This document shows positions 35,701-48,555 of a DNA stretch of 64,000 bases, in pieces. Position 1 is the stretch's first letter, and each line of letters starts with the position of its first letter. The stretch spans positions 2,542,001-2,606,000 of the forward strand of contig OZ316895.1 in the NCBI GenBank assembly GCA_973895155.1, in the 5' to 3' direction. The translations under genes and the position numbers were made by a program. Origin of the DNA: Marsupella aquatica. Lineage: Eukaryota > Marchantiophyta. The notes beneath the pieces were generated by a model. It ran no database searches and was not told the DNA's origin. It saw only the letters and a program-made list of their open reading frames with translations.

Positions 35701-38700
35701 TGTTGAGCACCCATAAACCGCCACTTACTGCGCTTCGAACTTGCATTTGCTGCTTCTTCCACTTGTGCTTCCATTCGCTTTATTTGCTCCCGCAGAGACC
35801 ACAATGTTGCAGCTTTATCATACTCGACGAGGCTCTCTGACGGGGTGGGCACATGCAACTCCAGTTCTTTGCGATCTTTGATCGTACAGACAATGGAGTC
35901 GAGCTTGCTTTCAAGATTTCGAATCTTAATGGCACAATCCTCCTGGTTAGAAACTCCTGTCAAATGTGCAGTCCAGATAGGTGAACTGTCAACCGCCTAG
36001 GTCATGCAAACTGAATCCAAGTCCTCTTGTCAACATTTAACCTTAATGAATAACAACAATAATAACGACGATAACGACTCTCCCACTGTCTAGAGGAGAA
36101 GACAAAGCGTACTATTGACAACTGCATCGACAATTACGTGGGGAACTAATATCACCGCACAAGCAAAAGATAACAATATAGTAAGCCACAAATGGAACAA
36201 TATAGAATTTCTTCGGTGTCAATCTTACTGTCGTACATTTCTAATCCAACATTATAAACTTCTGCAGAATTCATTTCCTACCCTTTAAATTGACTGGAGA
36301 CGCTGTCATTCCAAAAACAGCTGGTCTGCTCTCCTTTGCAGTGATGTGGTAAAATTCTGACATCACCAATGAGTATGGATGCTTCTTCACGGCATGATGG
36401 CACTCGTCCAGAATAAGGAGGTGGATGGCATCCATCCGTACAATGCTATGCCTCAAAATGTTAAGCAGAATTTGTGCTGTCATCACAAGGACCTGTAGCC
36501 CCACCAAAGTTACAATCAAGAGAACCACCAGTCGCTACTACAACATCCAAATTCGGGTACAAGAACCGTCGCTTCACCAATTCAACATATAGCATAGCGT
36601 TGGTCTCGCACAATTTGCACGGCAGTAAGATTCAGTACCTTATGATCTCGAATAGCATCAAAGGAGCATAAAATTTCAGGAAAGCCATGTTTAACCCAAT
36701 GTATTGATAATTCCCAAGTGTAAAGATTATACTCGGCGCATGCTTCACGGCCCTTTGAAGAGAGCAAATTAAGCAGATGGAAGCTCTGCAGTTTTGGAGC
36801 TCACAAATTGCAGAGTTTTCATTTGTTTGACTTGTTCTCTCAGAGGCACCAATGGCATCGGGATCCCAGAAGTCAATTTCTAAGGTCAACTCCGAAAAGC
36901 ACAAATTTGCATTGCAGTAACAAAAACGTCAAAGTCAACATTCAAGACTAACTTACATCCTTCGTTTCAAACTCACGTTGCCATCTTCGGGCATCCCAGA
37001 AGTCTTGACCCATCTCTCCACAGTAGTGACCCACATGAAAGCCAGTCCCGTCACGGATCACCTCTGCTTGCTGCAGACGTTAAAAACATTCATCAGAATC
37101 TCAGCTGAGTATGAGAAACCAGCGTGTACATAGAGATGTGGAGTATGCAAGGTATTGATGAACAAGAGGTCTCCATGCAATGCTTCAAGTGAGTGCTCGA
37201 CCGGTGCTTGACGACCTCTCCCTTGGTGCTATGTATTAAGAGGATTGGTGATTCAGCTGACAGATAAGTTCAAAAGTCACTACACTGAACTCACCTCCGC
37301 CTTGGCGCTACATATTAATAGGATTGATAATTCAGCTGAGAGATCAATTCAATAGTCACTACACGAAACCGAACCGATCAGTATTGAATCAAGTATAACC
37401 CTAGCATTGAACGAGAGGAGCTCATGTATATACAATGCTTCAAGTTAATGCTGAACACGTGCTTGACTACCTCTCGCTTGGCGCTACATATTCAGAGGTT
37501 TGGTGATTCAGCTGACCACTAAGTTCAATAGTCACACACTACACTGAACGGATCAGCATTGAATCACGAATAACCCTAGCATTATAAGAATTCCCATTTG
37601 GCTTTCTTTTCGTGTTTAATTAAATCAGTAAGGTCAAGTCTAAAGGGAAGCAGGAATCCGAAAATCGTACAGATAGTTGTACCTGATACACAAGAGGAAC
37701 CTTGGGAACAAGGAAAACAGCCAGCATCTTTTTCCGCTCCTTGCGCATCAATTCATACTTGCTCTTCATGAGCAAGACTGCAATAAGAGTCTTGCCGGCT
37801 CCGGTTTCCAAAAATGCAATTGTATTCTTTTCTTTCGCTTGATCCAGTACTTCGAGCTGATATTTGCGAGCTCGTTCCTCTCCAGCTCGTTCCTTCGGCG
37901 GCCCAGACGGTTTAGCAGCCCTTTGGGCGCTGCTCTCTCCGCCATTCCTCTCCCTCAATCTAGCTCGTTCTCGCTCTCTCTCCGCCTCACGCATTCTGGA
38001 CCTATACACAATTCTCCCACTGCCGTCTCTGTCATATGGGAGCCTACAGTCTCTCTCCCTTTCTCTCCGCATGACTCTATCATCTCTTCCCCTCCCACCG
38101 CCTCGTCGTTCATCCCTTCGAGAGGCGTCAATAGCTTCGAGTCTTCTGTCCTCCCTGAGATTTCTCTCGCGAATGGACTCGATGTCTTCCGGCCGCCGGT
38201 CATCCCCGTGGTCCCTATCCCGAGAGTCGAGCATGACATCAACTCGTCGATCATCCCTCGGCAGCGGCCTGTCTCGAGATGGCTCGATAGGATCAACTCT
38301 CCTGTCATCTCTACCTCTGCTTGCGGGATCAACTCGACGATCTCGTGAGGTCTCAGCAAGATCAATTTTATTATCATCCTTCGGCCTCTCTCTGCCGTCC
38401 CAACCGGATTCGAACGGGACGACTCCCTTATCATCCCTCGCCCTCTCCCGCGGATCTTCTTTCAATCTATCTCGCTGTACAAGCTGGTCGACTCTGCTGC
38501 GCTCACTAACAATCCTGTCTCGAGGAGAGACGATAGCTTGATCTCTAGACTTGGACTTATCGACATCGTCATCATCTCTAATCCTTTTCCTTCGATCATC
38601 TCTGTCATAGTGACCGGCAACTGAACTCAGTCTAGCTCCTTTCCCGGGGAATTCCTCCTCCATCGTCTTCGGATCCTCCCTTGGCCGCTCTCTTCCCACT

Positions 38701-38714
38701 CCGTTCCCGTTCAT
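26727..38714 (-). CDS. DCL1: DICER-LIKE 1 ribonuclease (miRNA biogenesis)
   Basis: Twenty exons (minus): 38714-37683, 37070-36957, 36492-36282, 35956-35562, 35100-34869, 34599-34394, 34122-34000, 33870-33710, 33592-33359, 32712-32562, 32396-32214, 31341-31180, 30850-30755, 30608-29980, 29807-29707, 29571-29372, 29101-28073, 27907-27743, 27483-27092, 26898-26727. All joins are GT-AG and phases close to 1,995 residues. Order: Arg/Asp-rich head (about 1-260); helicase with TGAGKT near 304 and DECH near 411, then the helicase C half; DUF283 (about 905-985); PAZ (about 1110-1330); RNase IIIa ([11 protein letters not shown], 1411 on); RNase IIIb ([14 protein letters not shown], near 1690); two dsRNA-binding domains (about 1815-1990). 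Catalytic acidic residues are present in both RNase III motifs. It cuts pri- and pre-miRNA in the nucleus. Near-identity to Arabidopsis DCL1 in many exons makes the orthology secure. The ATG at 38714 is the only good one upstream of the Arg/Asp-rich region. Confidence 0.96.
28652..28756 (-). repeat. Seven-unit pentapeptide repeat inside DCL1
   Basis: A 15-bp tandem repeat in exon 17 encoding seven units of DANGK (variants [15 protein letters not shown]) at about residues 1526-1560. It lies in the acidic, variable linker between RNase IIIa and RNase IIIb. Arabidopsis DCL1 has an acidic linker here but not this repeat. Confidence 0.9.
33006..33157. repeat. Tandem duplication in DCL1 intron 9
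   Basis: Two copies of about 75 bp with period 76, starting TTGTGTTCATTGGAAAAC at 33006 and 33082 and ending AATGCACCACG. They are close to 90% alike by eye and lie within the large intron between exons 9 and 10. Confidence 0.85.
37175..37590. repeat. Degenerate repeats in DCL1 intron 1
   Basis: Three related blocks contain CTTGG(T/C)GCTA(C/T)(A/G)TATTA or a close variant, then GATTCAGCTGA and AGTCACTACAC. Two of them also carry GATCAG(T/C)ATTGAATCA and AACCCTAGCATT. The intron is 612 bases and is the site of the repeat expansion. Confidence 0.75.
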
Positions 38715-39763
38715 ACACGCACCTGTTCGAAGATATAGCGGTGGAGCACGAGAAACAAGGTCATGAACCCCCCTTAATTGTGGGTCGAGAGCGGCAGCTT
38801 CTATGATCACAACTCTTCGTTCACGTTCACGAAGGCTGCCACTACACAATTCACAGAATTTAAACTCGGTGACTGCTCTGAGATCACATGAGGAACCTCT
38901 GTGCTAAAGAGGCATGTCTTTGAAGAAGAGCTAGCCTGCAGAGGTTGGAGATTTGTGACATCGAGATAGAAGAGTAGAGGCGCTAGCCTGCAGAGTTTGG
39001 AGGTATGTGACATGGAGCTAGAAGAGTGGAGGGCTGGCCAGCTCCAGCAGTACAGTACTGTAGGTCTCTCTTTTGTGAGGGAGGAGGACATGTTTCTTTG
39101 TGATGAAATTATATGTGAGGAATCCTCGTGGCGGAAGAGGGTGCCTTGTCTTTTAAACCACACTTCCCCTTTTGTCCACATTCAGGACACGTTTCTCTTC
39201 TAGCGTGTCAGTTTGCTTCGCTATTTAGGGAGAACTTACTTTTAATTAATGATAAGTACAGTTTGCTCTACTATTTCTCCATTCTTTCAGGAAAATTTTA
39301 CTTTTAATTTGACTTTTAATGGTAACTACAGGTAGCCCAGAGCTTTTAGGGGGCAATTGTGATATAATAAAGTTTGATTAAGAATGCTTCATTGTAAAGC
39401 AAAGTCAAGCAACACTTTGACCCACCCAAAAGGAAAAGTCAAGCAACACATTGACCACTGCACATTTCACGCTAGCACTTTTATCACAAAGGTCCCATGT
39501 GTTACAAGAACTAGATTGAAATGTGTTGTGCACAAGTTTCTTGTTGGTGCACGTGTTGCTGCATCTTTGTCACATACTTGCAAAGTGTGCTTTTTTTAAG
39601 CTGCTATATGGCCAACACCTTCTACCCTATTTTGTCTTATTAGAAGAATAAGTTCTGAATTTTCTTTAAAATCTAGCCTAGTCTATCATTTCACTTTATA
39701 TTGGTTTGAATTCATCAATTTTTCTAACCTCTTTAATTATTTCAAGTCCGTGATTTTCATTTG
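38715..39763. other. DCL1 5' flank with a 52-bp tandem duplication
   Basis: This region contains the DCL1 5' UTR and promoter. GCTAGCCTGCAGAG(G/T)TTGGAG...GTGACAT is present at 38930 and again at 38982, period 52, about 220-320 bases upstream of the start codon. Core promoter elements could not be placed with confidence. Confidence 0.55.
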
Positions 39764-39777
39764 ATATGTTAGGTTTT

Positions 39778-40463
39778 TTGTTTTTTGTTTTTTTCAATGA
39801 AACGAGGGCGTAGGGCCCCATCAAATACCACATGAAGGGACAAAAGCCACCCCAGCAAAGGAAACAACGGTGCCCAACACCATGGGAGCAACCCGCCTAA
39901 ACCAACGAAACAACTAATCAGGCCATGCCTTTCTAAACAACGATTGCATCATGGAGCCCTTCGGTTCCCAATGTTGTCTATGTCTATAAATCATAATGCT
40001 ACTTTGGAGCCTGCTCTTGGTCAGTAGCAAAGTGTCTCTTCCTTCCACCCTTGAGTATTTTATCCGTCAACATCATCATTGTTAAATGCAATTGGGGTTT
40101 CCTCAGTCTACCAAGGTTTGAGAACAACCTGGAGTTGTTCAATGGCGGTTCTAAGTTGTTTACCTTTCCTAGCAGAGTGGCAACAATCCAACATTGATTT
40201 CATATGAGTTTCAGTTTGGAGCAAAACCACCCATCCAGGCAGTCTCCCAAGGAATTGAGAGTAACTGGCAGCATTTCTTTCCTTCCAGATGCTACTACAC
40301 ATCTCTCCATGACCAGAACCAAGGGACCAGGCCTTCGCTTGTGCGAGAGTGGCCGAAGTGATGGCTTGGTGCAGACGACCCTGTGCAACCTGCAGAGTGG
40401 TTGAGTGTTGGAGCAGACGGTATATCTCTCTCCATCTCCCAACAACCGTACGACAGCTAAAGA
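39778..40463 (-). mobile_element. 5'-truncated LINE with 14-bp target duplication
   Basis: ATATGTTAGGTTTT occurs exactly at 39764-39777 and 40464-40477, flanking 686 bases. On the minus strand the insert ends in an A-rich tail (T-rich on the plus strand, 39778-39797), preceded by TTTCATTG, as in many plant L1-type ends. A minus-strand frame at 40302-40108 includes SIWKERNAASYS, resembling the (W)xIWKERN motif near the C-terminus of plant LINE ORF2. The upstream part is frameshifted and the reverse transcriptase is missing, consistent with 5' truncation on insertion. Confidence 0.88.
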
Positions 40464-40477
40464 ATATGTTAGGTTTT

Positions 40478-43400
40478 ACTATGATAGCTTATCATGTATT
40501 TGATGAGACTTTTATTCTGTCATTCCTTCTCTATGGCATGGCAAGGTTAGGCTCACCAGGATGCACTGGTACAAAAACCAGTGATGCCCTGTAGGTTATA
40601 TCTCCATTGGTGAAAATTTTTCCAACCCTTATGGTTTAGAGGTTGACAGGTGTCACCTAAATAGTGAATCTCACAATAAGGGCCTAAAAGTAGAATACAA
40701 AGCTAGAGTACAAAACTAGCATACTTCTCTATCAACCACAAAGTACTATACCACTAAGGTACTTTGACTTATAAATTATTTACTTGTCTTTCACCTAAAA
40801 AGTAGGGTAGTTTTTTCACTTTAAAGGTGTGCAGCATTTTTATTCCATTTATTTCTTTGAATCACTATTTTAATACAATGCTATAGCTGCTATTTGATAA
40901 ACTATTTAAATTAATTGGTAGTTTACGTAGGGTAAAATTGACATTATTGTCAATAAGTTAAAATAGTTGTGTCTTAGAACTAACATGCTATAATCACATA
41001 CTTGCAAAGTGTGCTTTGGGATGCAAAGTTTTGGGTATGCATTTGGACTATGGATTTGTTATATAGTAACTTTAGATTAAGCAAAAGTAAGTTTTGTTTT
41101 TACTCAAAAAACTACTTTATGACAAAGATAAAGAACCGCAAAGCGCGAAAGCAATATTGACAAGCTATACGCTGTAATGCTGTTTCTAGCATGGTACGGG
41201 ATGAGTTTTCTGTACTTCCCCTGTTCCTCGCCTAGTCCCGCGTATGTGGGCCCGGGACCCTGGAAACCCTATTACTGCTCTTAAAGACTATTACGTACCT
41301 ACATGATATTTTTAGGACCTTTTTGTAATGCCTTCCCGTGAGCATTCTCTCAGGAGTGGATCCTCGTCGATGCTCGTGTAGTATGCGTTGGGGGATTGCG
41401 TATGTGATTAGTACATCTTCGAATGTTCGGAGTTGTCGGGATGTGATGATTCATGTTGGTCGCAGTGCCGACCAAGTCAATACGGAATGTTGGACACGGA
41501 GGACTTTAAATGTTTATTTAGTGTATTTAATTTAATTTTAATACTAAAAACCGTAAAGATACCGGAAGAGTCAAGTCAACTTGTCTGGCGGTGAACTGCG
41601 ACTGCGAACTCATTTGGAGTCCACGAGCAAAATTTCCTCCGATTTGACACGTGCCCTAAAATATCGCAAAGGTGGTTGGAGAGTTTGATGACGCAACCAC
41701 AACTACCACATGCACTAAAATATTGAGGACAATTTTACGTGCCACAAAAGTATGCATGTCTCTGACAAAGAAAATTTAATAGAGTAAATCTTACATGGGG
41801 TTATGGGATATAGTGCCCCCAACATGAGCTCTTGAATTCAAATGTGATAGCATATTATGGCCCCCAAAAGTAGAAGTGCAATATACTTAAAGCCTTGAGT
41901 GATGTTTCTGCCAAAGGAAAAAATAAATCCTTGAAATTAAGGTCACACAATTATGCGTCCACAAAAAAGAGGAATTGGATTTTAAGCCATGAAAAGATTT
42001 GCTGGCAAAATCAAGTGTTGTGGTATTTTACTTCTTCTTTACATGGTGAAGTTTCTGTGCTTTCAATTCCATATGCCAAGATTGAAGGGTCAATGCGTAA
42101 TTCTCTCCTGGACTAAAGGTGTGTGCTGTAGGAATACAAAACAAAAATCATAAAGCTATGCACGATCAAAATAAGAATACCTCTAACAAAGCAAAAGTGG
42201 TGTGCCACTTGCTCTTGTCTAGTTTCCCCTTTGACCTGGCCATCAGGTTCAAGTAGGACAAATGCACTTTTTTACTTTTGTAACAACATGATGGACTAAT
42301 TTTGGTAACCTTGATACACCAGGTTATGCTTTGGAGAGAGTGGGGGCACTTAATGAAACAAAGAGTGGTAAGTGATTTCATTACCTGCTACTCCAAGGGT
42401 GCTGGCTTATTTTCATGCAACCCATCACGAGCAAACAAATTTAGTATTTTTCATTGGGTTCAGTGAAAGACTTGTAAATATGTGTGAGAGATCATTAGGG
42501 CTGTTCATCTAATTTTGAGCATTTTTTCCAAATAGATAATGGAAATAGAGTTTTAAATTCCAAATAGATAGTGGGAATAGAGTTTTAAAACCTCTTGTTT
42601 GGGGTGTTTATAACCCAAACGTGCGCACTATAGGGTCCCACTAGAGTGAGATCCCCAGCATGACTATGGAAAGTGCACAATAAATACCATGTGTTCTCAA
42701 CAGATTGATGGTTTCAATGAGAAGCCAAGCATGGCTCAACTTGCTCAAAACCTGGTTTAAGAATCTCTTAGATAACCATGCTAATTAAATTTGGAACCCA
42801 TGGTTATTTAAGAGATTCATAAACCCATGCTAATTACATTTGAGGAATTCGTCTAGCTCTAAAGTTAGCCAACACTTGAATCCACTACTAAAGTTGGCAA
42901 AATTGTGTCCATATGTGATTCAGAGAGGTTATATGCTTGATGGGACCCCTGCCAAAAGAAATTTAGGTGATACTCCCTTGTGAAGCTTTTGTTACAAACT
43001 AGGCCCATGTGACACTTTTGTGTCAAGTGTTCTTATAACGTTCCTATAAAGAGTTTTAGTTTAATATTATCACCAATAAGAACTACTGTAAATTTTAGAG
43101 TCAAACAATGTTGAATGACAGACTACATCCTTGGGGGAACCGCAGTCTACTAGCAACTGTTGCACAAATTGCAAGTTCCTAAGTGAAGACAATATGGTTC
43201 ATGTCTTTAGGTTGCTTCATGAAACCCATGCACAGGGTTTGCATGATGTTTTGACGTTTCTTTTTGTTATTTTGTCTAAGTATGCAAGGAATCCTCTACT
43301 TTTGGCCATTGGTCCATACTACACTGTTTAAAAATTGTCCAAGTGTGGAACAAAGACAACATGGATGTTGTCTTCTCACATCTAGACCCCAAATTTGTCT

Positions 43401-46400
43401 AAGTATGGAAGGAATCAAGGATTTTTTACTCTTGACTATTTTCCCTTGTTTCAACTTTCAAAATTTGTATAAGTGTGAAACAAAGACACCAGGGAGTCAT
43501 AATGGGAAAATTTTGCTAGCGTGCAAGAACTAGACTAAATATTTAGACTAAGTGTTGTCTTAACCCACCATCCTGTAATGGTGAACAGGTGGATGCCTTT
43601 AAACTCTATAATCATGTGAAGACATAATCCATTATGTATTTAAGTATAGACGTACTCTATAATAATGTGAAGACATAGTGTAGTATGTCTTCAAGCATAG
43701 ACATACGCAAGGTGGACTAGGACAGAGTGTGTGATGGATTGCAATGGAAAATATACGGTTGACCATGCATTTAGGCACCACATAAGAACCATGTGTACGG
43801 AACCTACATAGGGGGCCTAGTTGGCAACAACATTTTTGTGGGGGCCTAGTTTGTAACAAAGGTTTAGTAGGGGCCTGTCACGTAATTTTATTTTGGCAAG
43901 GGTCCCATCAAACATATACCTCATGCTTCAGATCCCCAATCAAGTGTTTCTAACAAAGATATAAAACTCTGTAGTATTGTAAATGGACTGTGGGTCTCCA
44001 AATTTGGTGATGTTTGTCAATTCTCCATTGTCTAAATAGGACCAAAATTGTCATCTACATAAGGTTGTTTGCTACAATTTACCCCCCAAAAAGTTACAAA
44101 ACCAAGAATCCAGGGTCTAAAGTTAAAACTACTTTTCCTCATAAAAGCTTGTTCTTATTAAGTTACCGTATGGTGAGAGTGAATTGCAGAAAAACTCACT
44201 ACTGTCCCGATTTGAATGAATTGCGGGAACTATGGGTGGTTTAGAAGATGTGAAGAGGGCATTGCTTCTTTCTATTCCTCTCCAAGGTTATATATGGACC
44301 ATATAATGAGTGGAAAAGGCTATAGCTGGCTTCACAAGAACTCAAGGCCCAATCAAGTACGGTCTTTACCAATCATACATGGCAAACAGTGTACCCAAGT
44401 AAGTCCTGATGTGAAGTGTTTATTTTGTCTAGGATTTTAGACCCCATCTAAAGGTTGTAAAAAAGTTTGTTTACTTTGGATCCCTCAATTGAAAGTGCAT
44501 TAATGGTATTTTCAGGCGATCTGCACCTGCTGCTTGTTGGTTGCTGCCCAAGATATTTGAACATGACATAGATATAAATACTAAGAATGAGTCAATTGAT
44601 TTGTCCAATAGGCTATGGGTACTTGATAGACCAGTGGGGAGACATAGGTGCTGTGATTGAAACTCCCTTGAGGCACATACCTTTCTACACAAATCCCACC
44701 CAAAAGTGGGGTTCAGAGTATGCTCTTCATATGTAGACAAATTGACATAATTTCAGTTTGTGTGCAGGCAGCAGTTGGACAACGGAGAGTCCAAATGTAA
44801 TATATGCAGTTACGGGGATTTGATTCCTTGAATGTAAAGCCGCTTAAACGGTCATTGTCCCAAATCCAAAACCTGGTGGATCAGGTTACCAAAACAAGTC
44901 AATAATGTTCCTAAGAATATAAAAAGTCTAAATGTTTTGTCAACCCAAAACCTGGTGGACAGTGGCAATTTAAGAAGCAGACACATCCACGTCATAAATG
45001 CATCAAACTTCCTTTTTCAGTGTGGTTTGTAATTTTCCTTGCAATGACAATAAAGGTCACCCACTTTTTGTAAAAGAGGAAACCCAAAGCGAGCTTTTTC
45101 CTCATAATGGGGCCCCAAGGGAAAGGGTAAAAGGTAACCATTTGCACATGTCTACATTATGCAATTATGGTTCACACACAACATGCAGAACTAGCCTTAC
45201 TGCACATTCTTGAAAGTAAAATAGTTCCCAGGAAAAGGCACAACACAAGCCTCCTCCTTTAGGCAGGCAGCCCTAGCGGTGGCGTGGCCTGGTACATAGG
45301 CAGCCGTGGCAACTTTGGTCCCACTAGTAAGGTCGACAACAACCACATCCTCAAGGGCCCAAACACCCCCACAAGAGAAGACTAGATCAACACGAGTCAA
45401 TCTAGAACCCCATCCTGGGGGGCCGCACATGTTGTTGGTCCAAAATGATATGGCACCCAGAATCTGGGGCATGGCAGTCACCACACCCGGGTGTCACCGT
45501 GAGTTGCGGGCCTCTCATATTATGAACACTTGTAAGAAACTGGACTCCCTCCCCATGCAGGGACTCCCCACAAACACACATGAGTAGACCCTGGAGGCAC
45601 AGGTGAGGCAGACGAAGCCGGAGGCGCCTGGACATGGTGAAGATGAAAGAACTCATCCAGAAAATGGCCCAAAATGGGCTAGCCAAAAGCCTAACCCCCC
45701 CAACCAGTGACCAAATTGGATGAAAGACGTGCACAAACCAGGTTCAAAAGGTGCCTCAAAAGAGTATGCTAGAAAGGGCATGTTGTTGTATGTGGTCGGA
45801 AATCAGTCTGGACTGTCCAGTATAACCCCCTCAAAGGCAGGGATGGCACTTTGCATATCCTCAGGCAAGAGGGACAATGCATGACAAAACTGGCACTCAA
45901 ACGGGTGAGCTCCATTATATTCTCCACTCGTATGACATAATCGAAGAGGATAGGTCGAAAGGACACAATGACTCAAATACTTCTTGAAGCAAAGCTGCCA
46001 ATAGATTATACACTCTCTGAATGAGAGGGATGGCAAAAGTTAAGGTGAGAGGAAGGAAACGTGAATAATATTTTCCAATGATGAGAGTTTGTATGAGCAA
46101 TAAGAACACACCTTTGACAAAAAGTAAGCATACGGACAGGGCATTGGACCATGGGTAAACTATTGATAGTGGGAAGAAATATGGCTAACGGTATGGAGAG
46201 GAGAGAACTGAAAAGTTGTAACTTATGGAGGGGAAAATTCAATTACACTACAGGCTGACTTAGAAAAGGGATGCCCCTTATATGCAAGCTGGCAATGCAG
46301 AGTCAAGGTGTGAGAAAGACATATTTATGGAGTACCAAACAATAGGCCATGGAGGAGGTGCAAGCAGTATGTACGAGCAAAACTAAGTACTGCAATATGG

Positions 46401-48045
46401 CCAGGATTGCATTCCCTTCATCCATTCTTTGGACAAATAAAACTTGACTGGATCTCACGTTTGGGCAAATTGAGGGCCTCTTCAACCACTACAAGGAACC
46501 GATCACCAGAGAGTGGAGATATGAAGGGACTCGTTCAAGGGTGGAAGGGCAGATATGCTGGCTTTTAGCAATGTTCATTTCTCGGAGAGTTTCTTCATTC
46601 CGAGGTTTGCTTCATTCGGAGGGTCTAATAACAATGCAATTTTTTCGGACGAGACAAGTGGAAATTGTGCTTTCTGGAGTCATGTGGTTGAAATGCTTAA
46701 GGAATCCCTGATTAGCGAAGCTGTGGGCATGTCCTGCGATTGAGATTCCAAGGATTTAAAGGCAGGGCAATCAACCTAAATGCACTAAATCTGGGAAGCT
46801 GTGGGCATGTCCTGCGGTTGGGCGTTGTTTTTGTGGTTCCTCTACTCGTTGCAAGTCCTTGTGAGGTGTTTTTGGTCGGTTTATCCCTGGGACATGCCGG
46901 ACACCTGGGAGGTAGACCTGACTCTCTTGCTCTTGGGGACATTCACTTCTTGGCTTCTTTTACATGCCCTTTCCGTGTTGAAACGTTTTCTGTCCATTGC
47001 GCCATTGCCATCACTGGATCCCAACGCTCTTGCTTGTGGGTATGAGCTGTGGCCAAATTAACCCAGCAGTTTCCTTTGGTTTTTATGGATACTCTGGGGA
47101 TCTTGTATGTCACAGTATCTCCCTGGAGTGAATTTGTAGGTTAGAGCTCGAGAATCCGGTGCAAGCCAGCCAACGACCCTTTGTTCCCTCTTAGAGCCTC
47201 TACTCTATCAGGTTGCTTTAGGGTTTTTTAACATTGTCTAGACTACCTTGAAGCTTCACAGAACGACTGGTGTGCGAGACTCGTGAATTCGGTGGTACGC
47301 TTTCATGATGGGATGAGCTGTGTACAACAGGCTTTACTGGAGGTACGAACTCAGGTTCCTGCTTTCAGAAATCGTTACGATTTTCCTCAAACCCTAGAGA
47401 TTTAGGGTTAGCGTAACCTGCGGAACAACGCTCTCCCGCCGGAAATCTTTCATACTTGGCTGACAGGATTATTTTGACATGATTGGCCTAGAAAATGGGA
47501 TTTTGGGTGTGAAACAAATTCATGATGGCGGACTTACACAAATTCATCGTCGCCATGCTGAGCTTTTCGAAGACCCACTTTAGCTCAACAGAGCAATGAT
47601 GAATTATTGTAAATCGACGGATCAGGGCAGTAATGACGTATTTGTGTGATTTTATTGTTCAGTATTGGAATAATGAATTCACAGACCTAAAGATAGCGAC
47701 GACGAATGTGTAGAAGCCGCCCATTGATCCCGCGTTGCAGATCAAACGACGAACTCTGTGGTTCTGTTGCCTCTGAGGGGATCGAACTTGCAGTGAAATG
47801 AATTTCAATTACCTACGCTTTCGAGGGAATGATAATTGATAGTTGAATCCTGGGATTCCTTTTCACATGGCTCGAACTGGCAACTGATTTTGTGATTCAA
47901 CTCCGTGCGTTGTTATTATATTTTAGAGTTGATACAACCAGCTTCTTACAGATTATAGTTTCTGAAGCTGTGTTTAATGCTCTAATTTTGGGAATGTGCA
48001 GATATACCAGGGTTCCTACCATTTCTGTCGCTATGCCTTTGGTAT
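40478..48045. other. Gene-free 7.5-kb stretch with small repeats
   Basis: I recognise no gene here. It holds a 27-base imperfect hairpin at 42754-42825, a duplicated AAATAGATA(A/G)TGG(A/G)AATAGAGTTTTAAA block at 42530-42588, a duplicated CTATAAT(C/A)ATGTGAAGACATA block at 43605-43680, and GGGGGCCTAGTT blocks at 43811-43880. A minus-strand frame at 45484-45197 is open for 95 codons without a recognised domain. The last kilobase is the 5' flank of the RUS gene. Confidence 0.4.
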
Positions 48046-48555
48046 AGATTTCAGGTCTAAGCTGGGCGTGCTCAGGAGCTCGATTCCTTGCCATGTTATC
48101 AGAGCAGTGCTTGTTGTCGATACTCCATGGCCCGTAGGTCGATACCAGCAGCACATCGGGCAAGTGATCTCTTATCCGCAACGAGGATGCCAAGCCACTG
48201 CAGGTGCGGATGGTTACAGTAGAAAAAAGATTCAATTGAGGGAATTGCAAGACTGACATCTTTTTTGCGGACTTTCTTTCCGGGATATTGAAGCCCGATA
48301 GATTTCAGGCCTATGCAGGACGTTCTGAGGAGCTTGTCTCCATGCCACGTTATCAGAGCATTGCATGTTGTCGATACTCCATGCCCCGTGGGCCGATACC
48401 AGAAGAGAATCGGGCAAGTGAAATTTGAAATCCCGAACCAGAAACGAGGATGTCAAGCCACTGCAGATGCGGATGGCCAGAGTAGAAAACATCCGATTGA
48501 GGGAGTTGTCGAGACTGGAATCTTTTCTGCGGACTTCCTTTCCAGGATATTGAAT
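48046..48555. repeat. 254-bp tandem duplication upstream of the RUS gene
   Basis: Two units, 48046-48300 and 48301-48555, begin GATTTCAGG and share blocks such as GTTATCAGAGCA, TTGTCGATACTCCATG, AAGCCACTGCAG and TGCGGACTT(T/C)CTTTCC. By eye they are about 80% alike. Both carry GTTATCAGAGCA, resembling the tRNA-Met primer site of plant LTR elements. The second unit lies next to the first RUS exon. Confidence 0.85.

Noticed and set aside
37677-38541. Two plus-strand ORFs of more than 220 codons
   Set aside because: Antisense shadows of the Arg/Asp-rich, low-complexity first exon of DCL1.
38715-38849. Upstream extension of DCL1 by 45 codons
   Set aside because: The frame is open but begins at TTG, not ATG; the ATG at 38714 is the first usable start.
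46740-47045. 101-codon plus-strand ORF with a hydrophobic segment
   Set aside because: No recognisable family, no splice context, and an overlapping ORF of similar quality in another frame.
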